Shown: in pieces, positions 43,736 to 54,539 of the stretch | How the letters are laid out: each line of letters starts with the position of its first letter | Numbering within the stretch: position 1 is the stretch's first letter | Position numbers and translations under genes: made by a program | DNA from: Daedaleopsis sinensis | Lineage: Eukaryota; Basidiomycota; Agaricomycetes; Polyporales; Polyporaceae | Assembly (NCBI GenBank): GCA_033807695.1 | Contig: CM066310.1 | Span: forward strand, 3,348,001 to 3,412,000 | Length of the DNA stretch: 64,000 nt | Direction of reading: 5' to 3' | The notes under the pieces: generated by a model | What the model was told of the DNA's origin: nothing | Databases searched by the model: none | Seen by the model: the letters and a program-made list of their open reading frames with translations, nothing else

Positions 43736-46577
43736 GTAGCTGTAGCTCAGTACTAGTGTCAGTGAAGCGTGGAGGGAGCGAGCGACGGCACCGGCTGAGT
43801 CGGGAGTAATATGGTTGTGTCGTGTGCGAATAGAATTCGAAAGTTCGGGGCCAGTGAGTAACTAGGCCTGTGAATGATGGCTAACTATGACTTAGCTCAA
43901 TGCGCCCGACGTCTGATTTCTGATGCACAAACGAGAAGTGGGCTCGAGTCAGGTACGCGTTGTGGAAGACCTACTGGGCCCAATTGCCGTGGGTCTGACA
44001 TGACAAGCGACATAACCTCAATTTGGGCGAAAATTTACACCTCACACGTAACTCAGGTTAGATCATCAGCCAGCATCGCCTGGCGTTCATGATCTGGGGA
44101 GCCATCGGTACGCCGAGTACAAAATGCTCACCCATCCGCGGTAGACTGGAGGAAGGTGGCTCCGGAGGTGAGGACTCGTCAGCGGGTGTTTAACGGGACG
44201 GTGCAGAATGGACCAGCGACATGGTCACCTTCATTATTTCACAGAGCCGCTGAATCGCTTCTTGCGAAGGTTCGGGGATCGACTGCTGTCGAGGCAGAGC
44301 TATGTCAGCGATGCTATGGGCCATGGCACGGCCGGAGATAAACCATGATTCCAATGACAGACCGACGGATAGGACGAGCATATGGATACGCAACTCAACC
44401 GTGCGCACGAGCGCGGGACGTGGGTGAGCGCGCCGTGCGAGGTACTGAGGGATCGAGTGGGTGGTACATGTGAGATGCGAACGTAGATCGGACGAGTCCG
44501 AATGATGAGGGCGTGTGCCAGTCGAGGATTCCGATTTTCAAGTTAGGTGTCGGGCATGATGGAGGATAATATTGATCCTTGGTGAAGCATGTTGCGTGGG
44601 ATGTGTGTGGGCAGGATACGGACTCGGACCGAGGTGGCTAGAGCTCCGGGAGGCAACACGGTCGGTCCCGCGAGGATCTGGAGGAGGCAGGATCATCGTG
44701 AAGCGCGAGGATTGAGTACCCGAGGCCCTCCTTACGACAGCAGCGGTCAAGCACGAAAAATGGGCGGTGAGCAGGAAGAGATAGGCGTCGTAGATCTCCG
44801 GAGGCTACGGGGAGAGAAAAAGCCAGAGCAGCCTATGCCCGAACGCTTGGCGTACTTGAGATTGCGTTACGAAGGTCTGCTGCACTGCAGTTGTGGTCAT
44901 GACGGCGCTGAGAGAGGAAGACTCGGGCGTACCCGGATCTTTACTTGAAAATGCTCGAGCTTGAAAGTCGGCTGTGGACCTTGTGGTCGCTTATGACTCG
45001 CCACATCTATATATGTGAAAGCTAGATGCTTTAAACCTACAGAGTTGTCCTCGTCACCGTGGGATCGACGCCCCACGCCCGACGGCCACCCGACAGTGGG
45101 TAGCATCGAGAACAGCCCAGGGGTGCGTAGAATCGGGAGATGAACGAAGGGCGTGCCTCGCTGCACGTAGGTCGATCGGCAATCTGTGCTCGCACTCGGT
45201 GTGCCAAGACGGTGTGGTTAACTCCAGTATCGCACGCGGTGCGGCGGCGGAGACGAGAACGATGCTCGTTCGGTGCGCGATTGGAGGCAGATATGTGGGC
45301 ACTGCGCAGGCGGCCAAATCGTGGAAGGGTGGGAGGGTAGCGATTTGTCTTTATTACCAGATAGCCAACGAGAGAGAGCGCGTCAGCTAGGGCATGTAGA
45401 TCGATCACAGCAAGGGGAGCTGCGTGTCACTCACTACTGTCGATGTCGACGTTCGATATCGCGATTTGTCGGACTACGGACGCGCAAGAGCTTGTGCCGT
45501 GCATATCTCGTCCGGTCGGAGGTGTTGGATTAGAGTTATCGGGCGTGGACTTGGGCGCGCAGGACGTATCACTCAGAAGAACGGCGGGGTACCGGTGGGA
45601 GTATCTACGATAGAAGGTTTCAGAGGCTTACCGAGAGAGAGCGAGAAGACGAGGTGGTACGTCAAGGGCCATCTGAGACAACGGGAGAAGAGCAGTGCGA
45701 TTGGGATGCACTAAGCATGACGCATGAGACTTCGTGTGTGCGTGCGCAGCGCGAAGTGCGAGAAGACACCTAGCAGCGACTGTCGAAAGAAGGCGTTGAG
45801 ATGACGAGAGAGATATCGGGTGTGATGGGACACGGTTGGCAGATGGCCGAAGAGGGGAGACGCGTGTGAGTCATGTAGGCTTACTCACCGGGACGGAAGG
45901 AGCGCATTGTAAATGGTCCGAGGTGACGTGTATTATCGGAGCTGGGATGACAGAACGTGAAGGCAGGAGAGCTCAGCGAGAATATTTGAAGATCGCAAGT
46001 TCGCAACAGATGAGAGGGATTTGAATCATCGACAGGAAGCGATATACAGGGGAGTCGGAAAGAGAGTGTCGTTGAAGGAGGGCAGCTCACCTAGATGTTG
46101 TGAAGGTGATTCCTGCCGAGAGTTTGGCTACAGACGGTACAGCACAGTGAGCTTAGAGAGGCATGCAGTCGTCGAGGGCTAGACTCTAGCGAAGGAAAGA
46201 AGGGCGATGAAAAGAAGAAGAGATCGTCGCGCTAAGTGCTGTGTGCGCATCTGGTTGAGAAGATTTGAAACAGCGTTGTGCTGGGAATAGTCGCCGGGGT
46301 GTTAGTTCATAAAGCACCATAGACAGTAAGAAAATGACTTGAGAAGTGTCCTGATCAGGTCAGAGAGCGGCCGGGAAATCGCTGAAGAGGGACAACTCGG
46401 AGCACCTAGGAGAAGAAGAGAAGTGTGCGCGGCGATCTGTCAGACAGAAGTTTGTACTCTGCCATCAAGCGTAAAAATGGCGGGCGTTCGGGTCAAGTTC
46501 GTGGTTGAGAAGATCGAGGAGTGCGAAGTGTGTAAGTACTCGTCCAAACTTACGCTCTGTCCGCGCTCGATCAACTG
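43736..46577. other. 2.8-kb region without a recognised gene
   Basis: Several minus-strand frames of 60-120 codons between 44.2 and 46.1 kb, with donor-like CTCACC sites (for example near 46086 and 45884), could be exons of a decayed gene. One hydrophobic stretch (HMLVLSVGLSLESWFISG, about 44350-44400) hints at a membrane segment. I cannot build a consistent model or name a family. Confidence 0.3.
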
Positions 46578-46684
46578 GCGCCTAGTGTGGCGCGGCAGAC
46601 CGGCGCGGGCAAATGCCGGCGGGCGTCTGTGTCAAAGTTGTGCGCAACGCAACACAGCCTCGGACGCTTCACCGTCCTCTCTCT

Positions 46685-46714
46685 CCTCCTCCTCCTCCTC
46701 CTCCTCCTCCTCCT
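46685..46714. repeat. (TCC)n microsatellite, 5' of G-alpha copy 1
   Basis: About ten tcc units in the leader just before the ATG at 46748. The equivalent tract in copy 2 (57500-57561) is longer and interrupted by tccca. Confidence 0.8.
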
Positions 46715-46747
46715 CCTAACCCTCTCCGCCCGCCTGTTCCCTGTGCG

Positions 46748-49011
46748 ATGACCGCCGTCGCGTCCCGCTCGCTCTGGTCCACCGCAGACCCCGACGACCC
46801 CCTCGCAAAGGCTCTCCAGCCCCCGATCGACGAGACCCCCGAGGAGCGCACTGTCCGAGTCCGCCAGCTCGAGGACGCCGCACGCGTCTCGAAGGAGATC
46901 GACGACGAGATAGCTCAGGCAAAGAAGGCCTACGACCGTCGCAAGAAGGCCATTAAGATCCTCCTGCTTGGTGCGTGCCCCCCGCTCTCCCCCCAGTCCG
47001 CCGTCCGACCTCCGCCCAGGCCAGGCCGAGTCCGGGAAGAGCACGACCCTCAAGAGTACGTCCCATTCTGCTCACTCTGCGCGTCGCTCATGTCCTCCAG
47101 ACTTTCAACTCGCGTTCTCCCCACAACACTTCGCCAAAGAACGCGCTGCATGGAAGACCATCATACAGTTGAACCTCCTCCGGTAAGTCGCTGAGTCATT
47201 CTCACCGGGGGCACCGTGATATGCAACACCGTGTTGCATCCTGCTCCCATTCGGTTCATTGGCAAAATTTGAGTTGCGTGGCACTCAGCGATATCGATAC
47301 ACCTTAGTCCCATGCTAGTTACATGCCGCCTTCGAAATGTTACCAGCATGGGACAGGCTGTCTGCGATATAGTTCAAGTGACTCGAATTGAGGAAAGACA
47401 TATTTGATCAGCACTCTTGGGTTGGGGGGAGCATCTTACTCTTCGATGTCCGACGTCCACGCGCTCGCGAGCCCCCCTGCGGCTGCGGGGGTAGGGGCGA
47501 CGGACCCGAGCGCGGACTTCGTAGCGCCACAGCGTCGACTCGGCGCGGTGCCCGCCAAGTCATATTTGGCCAATGATCACGCTGTGATCAGGATGCAGCA
47601 GCTCGTTACACATAGCGCTGTCCCCCGTGTCTCCCGCACACCCCTCCTGACACCTCCCAGCAACGTCAAACGTCTCCTCGAGGTCCTCCAAGACGAATGG
47701 GAATCCTCGATGCAGACCACCACTCCGTCCTCCATCGCCAAGGGCAAGGGCGTTGCCGGCCGCACTCCGTCCTCCCCCGGCGTCCGCTTCTCGACCTCTC
47801 CTCTCAATGACAACCACCGCCGCATCCGCATGCGCCTCTCCGCCCTCATCCCGATCGAGGAGGAGCTTACGAAGAAGCTCATGCCCGACAACGGCGCCGC
47901 CTCGCGCGATCTCTGTGTCCGTGCAGGCTCCGGCTGGAAAGGGATCATGACGGCGCTCGGAGCGAATACCAGCACAGTGCTCCCCGACGTCCCGCTCAAG
48001 AACCCGCCGCTCGTGTCTGCGCTGAAGGGCAGCTCCAGACCGAGCACCGCCGACGCGAGATACAAGGACAACCCGTCCGCGGTGCTGGCCGCGTGCAAGG
48101 ACGACATCGTCGCGATCTGGGAGGACACGACCGTGCGCGGCGTGCTCAAGAAGCACAACGTCCGTCTACAGGACATGCCTGGTTTGTGAGTACGATACTG
48201 CTCATCGCGACGCCATGCTCACGCGCACACAGCTTCCTCAACGACGCTGCGCGGGTCGCAGCGATCACCTATGAGCCCTCAGACGGTGCGCGTGCTCTCT
48301 CCCTCACTCTATCGCGTTCTGACGTCCCGCAGACGACATTGTCCGGGCGCGCGTACGCACACTCGGCGTCGAAGAGCACCACTTCACGATGGAGAGCGGT
48401 ACGTGCATGTGAGACATCGCGCACCGCACCCCGAGCTAATCACGCGCCACAGGTGCGCTCCCAGGGACAGAGTGGTACATCTACGACGTCGGTGGCAGCC
48501 GCAGCTGTGTACGTCTCCACCCGGTGCTGATGAATGGTGTTCCTGATGTTCGTTGCACGCACAGCGCCAGCACTGGATACCGTACTTTGACGACGTGCAG
48601 GCCATCATCTTCCTCGCCCCGCTCGCGTTCAACCTGACGCTCGAGGAGGACCGTGTGCAGGATAGGCGCTCGACGGTGTACGCAGCCGACTCAATATATT
48701 TCGTTGCGCGCCTCGAGTGTGCGTTCGCGGCCGTTGATATCATTGGTGGCCGTTGGTATCGCTGGTGTTATGGAGTGCAGAGGGGGATAATCTGGACGTG
48801 CGGGAGTGCACAGTACGGTAGGGGGGGCACGGTACAGTACAGGGGATGGGCGCTACTCACTCGTGCTCGCGGACCAAGTCTCATACGACACGACAAGTAC
48901 AACAGAGCTCAAGGTACGCATGTCCTCCTGACTGCACTCGTCCGTCTGCTACCCCGATCCCCAGAACACATCCGCCCACTCTCCCTCGTGCTCTCGCTGA
49001 GCCAGACATGA
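46748..49011 (+). CDS. Truncated, atypical G-protein alpha subunit, copy 1
   Basis: Exons 46748-46970, 47020-47055, 47101-47182, 47661-48185, 48233-48285, 48333-48398, 48453-48508, 48565-49011; all junctions in phase, 495 aa with the terminal frame. G1 P-loop GQAESGKST at residues 75-83. The helical domain is greatly enlarged (about 84-306), as in basidiomycete-specific G-alphas. Switch I RVRTLGV keeps the catalytic Arg (R313) and Thr (T316). Switch II is DVGGSRSC, with Ser344 where the catalytic Gln should be. It then reads WIPYFDDVQAIIFLAPLAFN and EEDR (about 377). The NRLEDS, NKxD (G4) and TCAT-type (G5) segments of normal G-alphas are absent; the tail after EEDR is unrelated and differs between copies. 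No N-terminal MGC lipidation motif is present. Signalling GTPase activity is doubtful. Confidence 0.72.
47183..47660 (+). other. Large palindrome-rich intron of G-alpha copy 1
   Basis: 478 nt, against 45-60 nt for the other introns. It holds a near-perfect 9-bp palindrome (ATGCAACAC c GTGTTGCAT, 47221-47239), a 16-bp-arm hairpin (47309-47352, cccatgct...agcatggg) and TGATCAC gct GTGATCA (47574-47590). All three recur in copy 2. A minus-strand open segment present in the copy 2 intron is interrupted here by TAA. Confidence 0.6.
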
Positions 49012-49938
49012 CCGCCACACGTCAGCTCTCCGCTCCCGTCTCACACTCGCCCTTCCGGTACAATACACAGCCTGTCCATGCCGCAGTCAGTACAGAGGGC
49101 TCGAGACGCCGTCAGCGAGCTGACACGACTCACCGCATTATTCCGAACTCGGAAGCTGATCATCCTGTCTGCGCCCTCGCCCGCCGAACAACGTCCGTTC
49201 CGCGCAATCAACGACCGTCCGGACGGATTGTGTGTGCCAACCGCAGCCCGCAGTTTGAGTTTGTGTGCACCCACCCACCCAGACAGCGCGCAGTAGATAG
49301 CGGTCCAGCACAGAGCCTGTATCATGACAAACAGCGTGAGTACTCGCTCGACTGACCTCCGAGTCCGAGAGCTTACCTCGCGACTTCACAGACGGCGTGC
49401 GACTACATACACTCGATCGCCGACCGCTCCGCCCATCTCGCCGGTCTTCGAACCCGTGGTCCTGACAACCACGTCCCCCGGGCCCGCTGAGCACGAAGTT
49501 TGACTTCGCACCCAAGCGGCCGCCAGCGCCGGCTACGCAAATCGCCTCGTCAGTTACCCGATTCGAACAATGTTCGAGCTGCCAGCGAAACTTACCTTCA
49601 AGACTGTAGCTGTCGACGCCTGTCGTCTCGCGCGACTGGACATCAGCCGCCGACGATGGAGTCCACCTCCGAATCCAGTGCACCTGTGACCGTGGTCGAT
49701 GCTGCGTACAGACAATGTCAGTACACATCCCATATACCATCGAGCAAGCCGCAGGACATACCTTCCTCAGACTACCACTCGACACTTGATTGCCGCCGCC
49801 GTCACCGTCCTCCGCAGGGAGCGAGTCTAGATCTGCAGCCAGGTGAGTCAGTGTTATCGAGACAATGAACATAAGGATTACTTACCATGTCTTCGCGCTG
49901 TTGAGAGCGAATCCCGCTGGAAGAACCAAACGGCGGGG
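49012..49938. other. Exon-like mosaic downstream of G-alpha copy 1
   Basis: Shared with copy 2 (60.0-60.8 kb). It contains a frame starting MTATRQLSAPVSHSPF (49010) and several GTGAGT...ACAG islands (for example around 49336-49390, before TACDYIHSIADRSAHL). Substitutions between copies include many replacements and indels, so coding status is doubtful and no product is assigned. Confidence 0.3.
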
Positions 49939-50130
49939 CCGGCGATGAGGACGAGGAACAACGGCGCTGGTGACGAGGACGAGGAACAGCGGCGCCAGCG
50001 ACGAGGACGAGGAACGACGGCGCCAGCGACGAGAACGAGGAACGACAGGGCCGGCAACGAGGACGAGGAATGACGGGGCCGGTGACGAGGACGAGGAACA
50101 ACCGGGCCGGCGACGAGGACGAGGCCGGTG
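49939..50130. repeat. 28-bp minisatellite, copy 1 (about 6.8 units)
   Basis: The unit ccagcgacgaggacgaggaa plus cgacggcg repeats six full times plus a partial. The period of 28 is not a multiple of three. Copy 2 has about 3.8 units at 60832-60938. Confidence 0.85.
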
Positions 50131-50405
50131 TGTCAGTGAGAGGGATTCGGGTCCGAGGCGGAAAGCACAGCGACGAGCCCGGCTGTCTGCGGCACCATAG
50201 CGCGGTGTAGAGGACTCGTCGACAGAGAACCGTCGTCGTGGTCTCGAGCCCCGTCGCGTGGCCCGGTGTGTCAGCGAGAGCCGTACGGATCCGAGGTGGA
50301 AGGCACGGCGACGAGCTCGGCTGCCTGTGCCGCCGTAGCGCGATGTAGAGGACACGCGCGGAGCTTGCTGAATGACAGACAAGTCGGCGTGTGGTCTCGA
50401 GCGCC
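50128..50405. repeat. Tandem repeat of about 140 bp, two units (copy 1)
   Basis: Units start gtgtgtcagtgagagg (50128) and gtgtgtcagcgagagc (50268) and end with gtggtctcgagc.ccgt. Copy 2 carries three units. On the minus strand each unit reads LETT...GSS.CLPPR.C, open across units. Confidence 0.8.
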
Positions 50406-51207
50406 GTTGCATGTAGATGGAAGGCTCCGCGTCTTGTACATGTGCGGTGCGTGTCGCATCATGCAACATGTCGTTTTAAACCTGAACATCACAGCTACCG
50501 GTCAGTCAGGTCTAGCTGCGCGATGGGACACGCAAAGAGCACTCACCCATCTATGATAACTCCGTGTCCCTCTGTAGCTGACCTGGCTACGAGAAGACGT
50601 CACGGATAAGGCTGCAGGAGGGCTATGAGTCAGTCTCTGACTTGCTATGTGCACGGCGAACCAGGTACGTACCCATGCGACGTGACCACGAGCCACTCGT
50701 GCTAGCCGCTGAGCTGCACCCGCCGATGCCGCCCACAGACTGGCAGCGGACTTGAAGAAAACGCCGGCCCCGGGCCTGTGCAATGTACGACCACAGCGCG
50801 GCGACGAGGCTCTGGCGTGATCCGTGTCGATGGTTGGTGGAGATACCGTGACGGAGAGGACGGGCAACCTGCCGAGTCCCGGCGACTTGTCGACCGTCGT
50901 CGGAGATCTGAATGGTAAAGAGAATACATGAGATTCCAGCTCACGCGGGACACCAGACACTACTCACACGTTCCTATTACGTCTTTCTCCCCGTCCGAGT
51001 CTTCGACGACGTGTCGACCTTGATGGTCGTCACGATGCTCGCCGGCAGCGACTACGCCGGCAACAACACTCGCCGGCGACTGCACCAGACAGGACGGTCA
51101 GTGTGAGGACGGGAACACAGAATATGGCATCGTACTCACATGTCTGTCGGACGCGTCTGCACATGATGCAGATCCTACCGCTGCATGTTGTGTTGAATGC
51201 TCGAGGT
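50406..51207. other. Unresolved part of duplication copy 1
   Basis: Many donor- and acceptor-like sites on both strands (for example gtgagta at 51114 on minus) but no consistent model. Similar to 61.37-62.17 kb. Confidence 0.25.
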
Positions 51208-51970
51208 CTACAAGTCGTAAGAGAGAAATTTGTTAAAGTCTGCGCGAGCAAGCTCATGCGAATGGTACGTACACGTCTGCCAATCGACTTGCGTGAGTCT
51301 CGGCGCGTTCCATGCGCCTCTTGTCCTAGGTCCGTACGTGACTGCTGCGATACACAAGTCAGAGCGTGCCCGGAGTGTCTGAGTCAGGTCATACGGGTAC
51401 TCACCAGTGGAAATCCCCAAACCTGGATGATCTTGAGCTCGACGCCGCGGCATCAATACCTGGAGGCGTCGAGGGGATCCGAGAGAGATCGTCGTCGCCG
51501 CCGTCGTCTCGTGAAAGCGTCGGGATAGACAGCGGGAGATCGTCGTTGTGGTCGTTGAGGGCAAGCGTGAGGATGAACGGCGGGAGGACATGGGGGTACG
51601 GGAGAAAGAGACTGACGGAGAGAGCCGAGCCGTTGCGTCCTCCCGTCATTCTCACATTCCCACCACCCATGGCCTGGCCTCCGCCGACGGAACAAAGTTC
51701 AGCGGGCGTGTGTCGGCAGCCCGAGAAGCCCTGAGCGCGCTCTCTGGCCGACGGGAAAGCCCGAACTATTACTGCTCAGTCGGTGCATCTCCGCGTCCCT
51801 TCTCCGGGAACTGGCTCGGGAGGCACCGAGGTCCAGAGCCTCCGTTCTCCGTTCTCCTCCTCCTCTTGTCCGTCTCCCGTGCTGCTCTTCCGATACCACC
51901 TATCTGTAGTGGATGGGACAGGCAGGAGTGTGCTAGCAGGAGGTAGATTCCGAGGGTCTTCGACTCCTCG
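51208..51970. other. Highly conserved block of the duplication, copy 1
   Basis: By eye about 98-99% identical to 62169-62931, clearly above neighbouring noncoding parts. Open frames exist on both strands: minus MGGGNVRMTGGRNGSALSVS (51670, ending at a GTGAGT donor) and plus 51590-51946 (HIPTTHGLASADGTKFSG). In the minus frame the few differences are all replacements; in the plus frame they are two silent and one replacement. Too few to decide. No family recognised. Confidence 0.35.
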
Positions 51971-53045
51971 TCACTCCAGAAATAGATCACAAGCGGCAAC
52001 ATCAAATTCGAGGCGGAAGACACACAGGTTATCCTCTCAATTCCCACCGATCTTCCGGGCGGACTTCTCTCAGGTACAAGTGTCCGCGCGCGGTGGGAAT
52101 GTGCTTAGCTACTCCTCCCAATGCACTCCTCCTTGTGCTATAATCATGTTCATGCACTCATTGAGTGTCGCCTCAGCACGTCCTCGCCGTGTAGACCAGC
52201 GAGCAGGAACTGGCAGAGCGTGAGGCATTTTGTGGGCTCGACGGAGGGGCATAACAGCTGCGGCATAGACGGCATGAACGGCACGGAGCGCCGGCTGTCT
52301 GAGACGTTCGGCGTGATGCATGGCTTCTAACCGCAGGGTCGAGGACGGAAGTCTGTGGCGCACCACCCCGCTCCGCCGACTGGAGTCCAAGCAGCGGCCA
52401 TAGGAGCCTCTGTAGGGTTTAATACCTATCGCTCTGCACACAGACAATATACGAGTCAGACGAGCTCAAGGGGAGATGGGGGAGGACGAGAACGGAGGAG
52501 AGAATGGTCACGGTGGCTAAGCCGTGCGCGCAGCAAAAATGCAGTGCTCCGGCGGAATGTTCTCAGCGCCCTCCCAAGCTTCGGGCCTCGACACACCTCA
52601 GGCACGATATTGCGTCACTCGCGCGTGCAGAATCCGAGTCGGTATCGGACTTCAAGACGTTCCCTCCGCGCTCCCCAGTCCATCAGCTCCGTTGCGAAAG
52701 AGGATCACAACTCGAGCTTGCAGGAGCTCTAGTGAATGCTCTGATACCTTGCGTACCTGCGGACAGGGAGCATCGCGCTGGAAGAGGAACAGGAGAACTG
52801 TCAGCAGAGAGTCTATTCTTGTAAATCAGCGCCGGAGAACCAACCGGGTAGGCGAGATGAACCCAGACGGACACTATGACGGGGAACTTCACGCATCCTG
52901 AAGAAGGAAATATTCTCACCTCCTGGCTGCAATATTCCTCCGCCGCCGTCTCCATCAGTCCCTGGGGCCTGCTCTGTGCACTCTTCATTGCAGCCATTCG
53001 AACTACTCAGCACCGACTCTGCAAGACACGGCATGGAATGCGAAA
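51971..53045. other. Distal part of duplication copy 1
   Basis: Diverged counterpart of 62932-64000 with several indels. The long (TCC)n of copy 2 at 63084-63117 is only about two units here (near 52125). No gene model is supported. Confidence 0.3.
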
Positions 53046-53385
53046 GCCGTCATCGGGCGGAGGAGAGCGGTGGGCGGGATTCGGCGGAGTACGTTGCGTG
53101 AAATGCGCCGCAGCACCTTCGGAAGACGTGTCGAGGCGTGTGCGTGGGACAGATGTTTGCAGAGCCAAAGAGAACTTAGACATTTGCCGGAGACGCCGCG
53201 CACTGCCGGCGGCGGGAGGAAGTCGGGCATCGGGTACAGACGACGAGCCCTGTCACGGTCATGACGTCGAGGCCTGGACTGCTATCGAACGAGTCTGCAG
53301 AGTGTGTAGTTAATACATACGGTATACCGTTTGTAGGGGCGCACTATACGGCTTGTAGAGTGGATTAGAGACTGTTTGAGACAGC

Positions 53386-53670
53386 ATGGCACCGGGGATG
53401 GACTTCACGAGTCAGTACGTCAGATTAGGAATGTGTGTATTGAATGATACGTACGCTACGGACACACTTCCATTATCCCGAACGTTCGCACTCGAATATC
53501 ACATCAGTTTTGAACGATTTGATGGTGCGGAACTTGAACACGGACTCCGGGCAAGGGTACGTCGAATGAGAGCGTACCATACATTCTGTGACGGAGAACT
53601 GATATTCAAGTTGGTCGACGGTCAAGTTTTCAAACGGGATGTACCTAAAGATCGCATATTGGCCGTGTAA
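53386..53670 (+). CDS. Small hypothetical protein (94 aa)
   Basis: An uninterrupted ATG-to-TAA frame starting MAPGMDFTSQYVRLGMCVLN, with balanced composition unlike the surrounding Arg/Ser-rich shadow frames, and ending VFKRDVPKDRILAV. It contains AYHTFCDGELIFKLVDGQ. Local GC is lower than the neighbours. No family is recognised and no intron is needed. It could instead be an exon of a larger unrecognised gene. Confidence 0.4.
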   Translation: MAPGMDFTSQYVRLGMCVLNDTYATDTLPLSRTFALEYHISFERFDGAELEHGLRARVRRMRAYHTFCDGELIFKLVDGQVFKRDVPKDRILAV

Positions 53671-54539
53671 TCACTTCGGATCCAAGCACACGGTCGCAGC
53701 GACACACTCGCGAACACGCGGGATATGGGAATGTATGCAATAGTTTCAGCGTGCCGGATATGCTACAAGTAAGTACACACCGTTGAGATTACTATGTACT
53801 GCTATCACGGTCTATCAAAAGCTACGAACAAACGGCTCGTCTCTTGCACGAATCTGTACAAGGAGCACCGCCCGACGATGCGAATCGAATGCGTACACAC
53901 ATACGAAGTGGCGGCAGAGAGACTCGGGAAGCAGGGGAGCATGTGAACTTGAATGCTCCCCCACGAGACACTCGTCCGCAGACGTACTTTTCCGCGACGG
54001 CGAGTACGGGGCAGAGCACAAGAGCACTGTGCGGGCTGGTCATACCCGCCAATACTCTCCGGGGAATAGGCACAGTAAGCATGCGGACTCATCAGCCGGG
54101 GTGGAGGTGCGACCTCAACCGAAGTCGCATTCGCGTACCAACACTACCTACTGCGAATCGACCTCGAGAGCGTGCAGTAGGCCCTCCAGCACGCCGGCGG
54201 CGTCGTCACCGACGCAGACCACAGGCCCGTCGGTGGGACACACCGTCGGGCGGACATACACGTCGGGCGCGGGCTCGGGCTCGGGCTGGGGGACTGGGAC
54301 CAGGGCGCACCTGCTGCGAACGGCGGCGGACCTTCTCCTGCTCCCTCTCTCCGCCGAGAGTTCGCGGGCCGTCGAGGGTCCAAGCTTCGATTCACACAGC
54401 GCCCGGCCAGCGCCCGCTAGCCGACGTCGCAACCCGCCCCAGAAGTGTGAAGACGTCGTCCGTCCGCCGTCCGCCGTCCGCCGTTCGAGGGCGTGCGGGC
54501 CTGGAGCTCGGGACGAGGGGGCTGGGACGAGGGGGCTGG

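Larger units (their letters stand above)
46578..53045 (+). repeat. Copy 1 of a direct segmental duplication (at least 6.5 kb)
   Basis: Collinear with 57391-64000. Homology starts abruptly at ggcgcct.gtggcgcggc in both copies and runs to the window end of copy 2. The offset grows from about 10,833 to about 10,955 bp because of indels and repeat expansions. Upstream sequences are unrelated. Identity is high in the G-alpha exons and at 51.2-51.97 kb, lower elsewhere. Confidence 0.9.

Noticed and set aside
49842..50130. Possible CRISPR-like array
   Set aside because: The 28-bp units are contiguous without spacers and lie in a eukaryotic genome; it is a minisatellite.
52683..52997. Minus-strand start MAAMKSAQSRPQGLMETAAE as a first exon of a gene in the duplication
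   Set aside because: The possible donor and following intron (22 nt) are too short and not conserved in copy 2.
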